Source: an uncultured Bacteroidales bacterium
GTDB taxonomy: Bacteria; Bacteroidota; Bacteroidia; Bacteroidales; Muribaculaceae
Direction: 5' to 3'
NCBI GenBank assembly: GCA_900554715.1
Contig: USIN01000069.1
Span: 1 to 7,895, forward strand
Length of the DNA stretch: 7,895 nucleotides
Every line of letters begins with the position of its first letter. The stretch's first letter is position 1. The position numbers and the translations under genes were made by a program. Below, one piece after another: positions 6,107 to 7,895 of this stretch. The notes beneath the pieces are model-generated. The model was not told where the DNA came from and ran no database searches. It worked only from the letters and a program-made list of their open reading frames with translations.

Positions 6107-7895
6107 TTACAAGAGGCAGACCACTGTGACACCTCCGAGGAGCAGAGCACCGATGAGGTAGATCCATACATAATACTGAATCTGGCCCGACTGCAAGGGA
6201 CGGATAAATTCCGAGGCCTTGTTTGTCATTGTGGCAAATGAGTCCATCGTGCCGTCGATGATGTGACGGTCAAACCACGCGATGGGACGGCTGACACAGT
6301 TGAATATGATTTTGTGGGTAATGAACTGGTAAAGTTCGTCCCAGTAGAATCTGTGGTGACACCAGCGCCAGAGATTGGGCAGCGCGTTTTTGAATTTTTC
6401 GGGGAGACTGTTTTCTTTTCTATACATTACTGTAGCAAGCGCGATGGCGATGATAGCCACAGCGAGGCTGACAGAAGCGACCGACCAGTCGAAGTGAGCC
6501 ATGAAGTCATAAGGCTCGCCGTTCCATGTGACGAATTTGCCGAAAGGAATGAAACCTGCGACGCAGCTGATGGCAGCGAGGATTATCAGAGGCAGCGACA
6601 TGGTCCAGGGCTGGTCGTGGGGTGCGTGATGGCCTTCGGGAGTCTTGTGTTCTTTCCACCAGAAGATGAGGTAGTAGAGACGGAACATATAGAAGGCGGT
6701 CAGACCGGCGACAAGCGACATCCAGACGTATGCGACCCAACTGTAACCGAGGCAAGAGCTCAGGATTTCGTCTTTTGAGAAGAAGCCCGAGAAGGGAATG
6801 ATGCCTGCGATAGCGAGACAGCCGATAAGGAATGTCCAGTGAGTAATCGGCATATATTTGCGGAGGCCGTGCATGGCGGTGTAGTCATTAGAACCGATGG
6901 CATGGATGAGAGCGCCGGCGCCAAGGAAGAGGAGCGCCTTGAACATGGCATGGGTAAAGAGATGGAACATCGAGGCCATATAGCCGAGACCTTCGTGGAA
7001 ATCGGGACGGGCGACACCGAGTGACACCATCATGAAAGCAATCTGCGAAATGGTCGAGAAGGCAAGCACTCGTTTGATGTCGATCTGCGTGCAGGCGACC
7101 ATTGCGGCGTAGAAGGCTGTAAGAGCGCCGACGACCGTGACAATCTCGAGGGCCGATTCCTCCATCAGATACAGCGGGAAAAGACGGGCGACGAGATAGA
7201 CACCTGCGACGACCATGGTAGCGGCGTGGATGAGAGCCGAAACGGGGGTCGGGCCTTCCATGGCATCGGGCAGCCAGATATGGAGCGGCATCATGGCCGA
7301 TTTGCCCATACCGCCCATGAAGATGAGAACGAGAGCCCAGGTCATGACCGAAGCGCCCATGAATGTCGAGGCGGCCGCGCTGTCAAAAATGCCTTTGATG
7401 TTAATGGCTGTCTGTTCGCTGACCTGATATACATCGGCCATGCCGTCGACAGGAATCGATGTGAGAGCCGTGAAGTCGAATGTACCGGTATAATAAGATA
7501 GGATAAGGATACCGATAAGGAAGCCGAGGTCGGCGAAACGGGTGACGATAAACGCTTTCTTCGATGCCGAGACGGCAGACGGTTTCGTATAGTAGAAACC
7601 GATGAGCAGGTATGACGAAGCGCCGACGAGCTCCCAGAAGATATACATCTGGAAGATGTTGGTGGCGACGACAAGACCGAGCATCGAGAAGCTGAAGAGC
7701 GACAGAAACGCGTAAAAACGCTGGAAGCCGCGCTCGAACACACCGTGATGGTCGCGCATATAGCCGAGGCTATAAAGGTGGACCATAAACGAGATTGTCG
7801 TGATGACGACGAGCATCATCGCAGAAATCGGGTCGAGCAGGAATCCGAGCTTTATGACAAGCTTGTCGGTGAAAGCGAGCCATGTCTGGTTGAAG
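6107..7895 (-). CDS. nuoL: NADH-quinone oxidoreductase (complex I) subunit L, N-terminus outside window
   Basis: The frame is open from the right window edge to the TAA at 6107-6109, giving 595 visible residues. The ATG at 7819 is internal: the 25 codons before it read as normal NuoL sequence (LVIKLGFLLDPISAMMLVV). By comparison with E. coli, roughly 80 N-terminal residues are missing. NuoL is the distal proton-pumping antiporter-like subunit of complex I. In-window landmarks: TM5 Glu88 (FWELVGASSYLLIGFYYT), the TM7 motif GMGKSAMMPLHIWLPDAMEG with Lys198, TPVSALIHAATMVVAGVYLV, QIDIKRVLAFSTISQI, and TM12 FFSKDEIL with Lys374-Asp375. All charged channel residues I checked are kept. The C-terminal region (about residues 510-595: RFYWDELYQFITHK, RPLQSGQIQYYVWIYLIG) fits the amphipathic lateral helix and the final anchoring helix found only in NuoL. 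Genes nuoA-K presumably lie to the right, outside the window. Confidence 0.96.
   Translation of the reverse strand, partial: FNQTWLAFTDKLVIKLGFLLDPISAMMLVVITTISFMVHLYSLGYMRDHHGVFERGFQRFYAFLSLFSFSMLGLVVATNIFQMYIFWELVGASSYLLIGFYYTKPSAVSASKKAFIVTRFADLGFLIGILILSYYTGTFDFTALTSIPVDGMADVYQVSEQTAINIKGIFDSAAASTFMGASVMTWALVLIFMGGMGKSAMMPLHIWLPDAMEGPTPVSALIHAATMVVAGVYLVARLFPLYLMEESALEIVTVVGALTAFYAAMVACTQIDIKRVLAFSTISQIAFMMVSLGVARPDFHEGLGYMASMFHLFTHAMFKALLFLGAGALIHAIGSNDYTAMHGLRKYMPITHWTFLIGCLAIAGIIPFSGFFSKDEILSSCLGYSWVAYVWMSLVAGLTAFYMFRLYYLIFWWKEHKTPEGHHAPHDQPWTMSLPLIILAAISCVAGFIPFGKFVTWNGEPYDFMAHFDWSVASVSLAVAIIAIALATVMYRKENSLPEKFKNALPNLWRWCHHRFYWDELYQFITHKIIFNCVSRPIAWFDRHIIDGTMDSFATMTNKASEFIRPLQSGQIQYYVWIYLIGALLLGGVTVVCLL

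Noticed and set aside
6263..6778. Plus-strand open frame of 171 codons opposite nuoL
   Set aside because: Antisense shadow of a conserved nuoL region, with no recognisable domain and no start signal.

Overview
The window looks like chromosomal DNA from a member of the Bacteroidales. The evidence is a Bacteroidetes-type -7 box (TAnnTTTG form) in the one real intergenic region, weak or absent Shine-Dalgarno sequences, a DUF4292 lipoprotein gene (a family typical of Bacteroidetes), and complex I membrane subunits of Bacteroidetes character. Base composition appears higher in G+C than typical Bacteroides, so a Muribaculaceae-like lineage is a reasonable guess. That guess is inference.

Layout. 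Positions 1-2813 (+ strand) hold a tight three-gene cell-envelope unit: the C-terminal part of a TPR protein cut by the window edge, a DUF4292 outer-membrane-type lipoprotein that overlaps it by 8 nt, and, 5 nt later, an EnvC-like murein hydrolase activator with a degenerate LytM/M23 domain. Positions 2814-3052 are an AT-rich intergenic region between convergent operons. Positions 3053-7895 (- strand) hold the distal end of a nuo operon in the order nuoL (5' end outside the window), nuoM, nuoN. These are the three antiporter-like proton-pumping subunits of respiratory complex I.

The intergenic region is the most interesting part. Next to nuoN it has a clear intrinsic terminator for the nuo operon (hairpin 2998-3026, U6 tract on the minus strand). 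Further left, on the minus strand, there is a compact set of signals: a -7-like box (2902-2909), a perfect 7-bp dyad lying over the promoter spacer (2916-2933), and a hairpin that is fully paired only in the minus-strand RNA and is followed by eight U residues (2833-2864). Together they predict an independent small RNA of about 65 nt, convergent with envC. It contains a six-codon ORF (MVLDLR).

The coding regions are otherwise ordinary housekeeping genes. Two protein-level points deserve attention: NuoM lacks the lysine of transmembrane helix 7 that is essential in E. coli NuoM (Leu228 here), and the EnvC-like protein lacks two of the metal or catalytic residues of active LytM enzymes. I see no mobile elements, CRISPR arrays, tRNA or rRNA genes, or defence systems.
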